Assembly (NCBI GenBank): GCA_964590945.1
Contig: CAZPXF010000111.1
Span: forward strand, 1 to 5,611
Origin: CAZPXF01 sp964590945
Lineage (GTDB): Bacteria; Bacillota; Clostridia; Lachnospirales; Lachnospiraceae
Length of the DNA: 5,611 nucleotides
Direction: 5' to 3'
Part shown: positions 5,430-5,611 of the stretch, one piece after another
How the letters are laid out: each line of letters opens with the position of its first letter
Position numbering within the stretch: the stretch's first letter is position 1
The notes under the pieces: generated by a model
The model's input: the letters and a program-made list of their open reading frames with translations, nothing else
The model's database searches: none
What the model was told of the DNA's origin: nothing
Program-made: the position numbers and the translations under genes

Positions 5430-5513
5430 TGCGGAAGATGGGACTTGAACCCACACGGCACGAATGCCACAAGATCCTTAGTCTTGCTCGTCTGCCAGTT
5501 CCGACACTTCCGC
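5430..5513 (-). tRNA. tRNA-Leu, anticodon AAG
   Basis: Read on the minus strand, the acceptor GCGGAAG (5513-5507) pairs with CTTCCGC (5437-5431), discriminator A5430. The D arm is TCG...CGA with GAACTGGCAGA in the loop. The anticodon stem CAAGA/TCTTG closes the loop CTAAGGA (5481-5475), giving anticodon AAG at 5479-5477. A long variable arm (TGGC-ATTC-GTGCC region) marks a class II tRNA, and with the A discriminator identifies leucine. The T stem GTGGG/CCCAT has loop TTCAAGT. CCA is not encoded. A34 would be read directly or as inosine and matches the CTT codons common in neighbouring genes. The gene has its own promoter and terminator and converges on the radical SAM gene. Confidence 0.95.
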
Positions 5514-5525
5514 GCAACATAGTAT

Positions 5526-5554
5526 ATCTTAAATGTTTTTGGGACTTTTGTCAA
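5526..5554 (-). promoter_or_regulatory. SigA-type promoter of tRNA-Leu
   Basis: On the minus strand a perfect -35 TTGACA (5554-5549), a 17-nt spacer and the -10 TAAGAT (5531-5526, 4/6) precede the tRNA. Transcription would start near 5519, leaving a leader of only about 6 nt before the mature tRNA end at 5513. Confidence 0.8.
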
Positions 5555-5578
5555 TATCTTCCCGTCAAAAAAGTTGTG

Positions 5579-5611
5579 TTTTATCGGCGCTTTATCGGCT
5601 GTTTTATCGGC
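5579..5611. repeat. Three short direct repeats TTTATCGGC at the right edge
   Basis: TTTATCGGC occurs at 5580-5588, 5591-5599 and 5603-5611 (GCCGATAAA on the minus strand), the copies starting 11 and 12 bp apart, about one helical turn. The array may continue past the window. It lies about 25 bp upstream of the tRNA-Leu -35 box. No ORF with a ribosome binding site covers it here. It could be an operator array, part of a repeat family, or the edge of an adjacent element. Confidence 0.6.

Noticed and set aside
4711..5520. Minus-strand open frame spanning the radical SAM gene and tRNA-Leu
   Set aside because: It reads through a tRNA gene and its terminator and is antisense to the radical SAM coding sequence.
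1..5611. CRISPR array, insertion sequence, prophage or toxin-antitoxin module
   Set aside because: No regularly spaced long repeats, terminal inverted repeats with a transposase, phage structural genes or paired small toxin/antitoxin frames were found.

Overview
The window looks like chromosomal DNA of a Gram-positive clostridial bacterium, most likely a gut Lachnospiraceae-type organism. The reasons are the L20 sequence, strong AGGAGG-like ribosome binding sites, SigA-type promoters, a secreted wall hydrolase built from Ig-like repeats plus a CHAP domain, the 'TatD-associated' radical SAM protein, and tRNA genes with no encoded CCA. This assignment is inference from gene families and style, not from a database match. 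Nearly everything reads rightward; only the last tRNA gene is on the minus strand.

Layout, left to right. (1) The 3' part of rplT (ribosomal protein L20) enters from the left edge. It is followed by a spacer with a 12-bp hairpin, tRNA-Pro(AGG) and a good intrinsic terminator. (2) A strong extended -10 promoter drives a monocistronic gene for a 509-residue exported protein: signal peptide, three Ig-like repeats, C-terminal CHAP peptidoglycan hydrolase. Its terminator lies directly in front of the next ribosome binding site. (3) A LOG-family nucleotide phosphoribohydrolase gene follows. (4) A probable two-gene operon comes next: a proline iminopeptidase-family alpha/beta hydrolase and a pyridoxamine/pyridoxine kinase, 5 nt apart, closed by a strong GC hairpin. 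(5) A 200-residue TatD-associated-type radical SAM protein with a GTG start follows. (6) Converging from the right is tRNA-Leu(AAG), with a clear promoter upstream and a clear terminator on the minus strand. At the right edge, three copies of TTTATCGGC (GCCGATAAA on the minus strand) are spaced 11-12 bp apart.

The genes are mostly unrelated housekeeping or accessory units, not one pathway. The most notable signal is that both tRNA genes carry A at wobble position 34 (Pro-AGG and Leu-AAG). Most bacteria restrict A34, and hence inosine, to tRNA-Arg(ACG). Leu-AAG matches heavy CTT use in the neighbouring genes, whereas Pro-AGG serves codons that are rare there. I see no CRISPR array, insertion sequence, prophage gene or clear sign of an undescribed multi-gene system.
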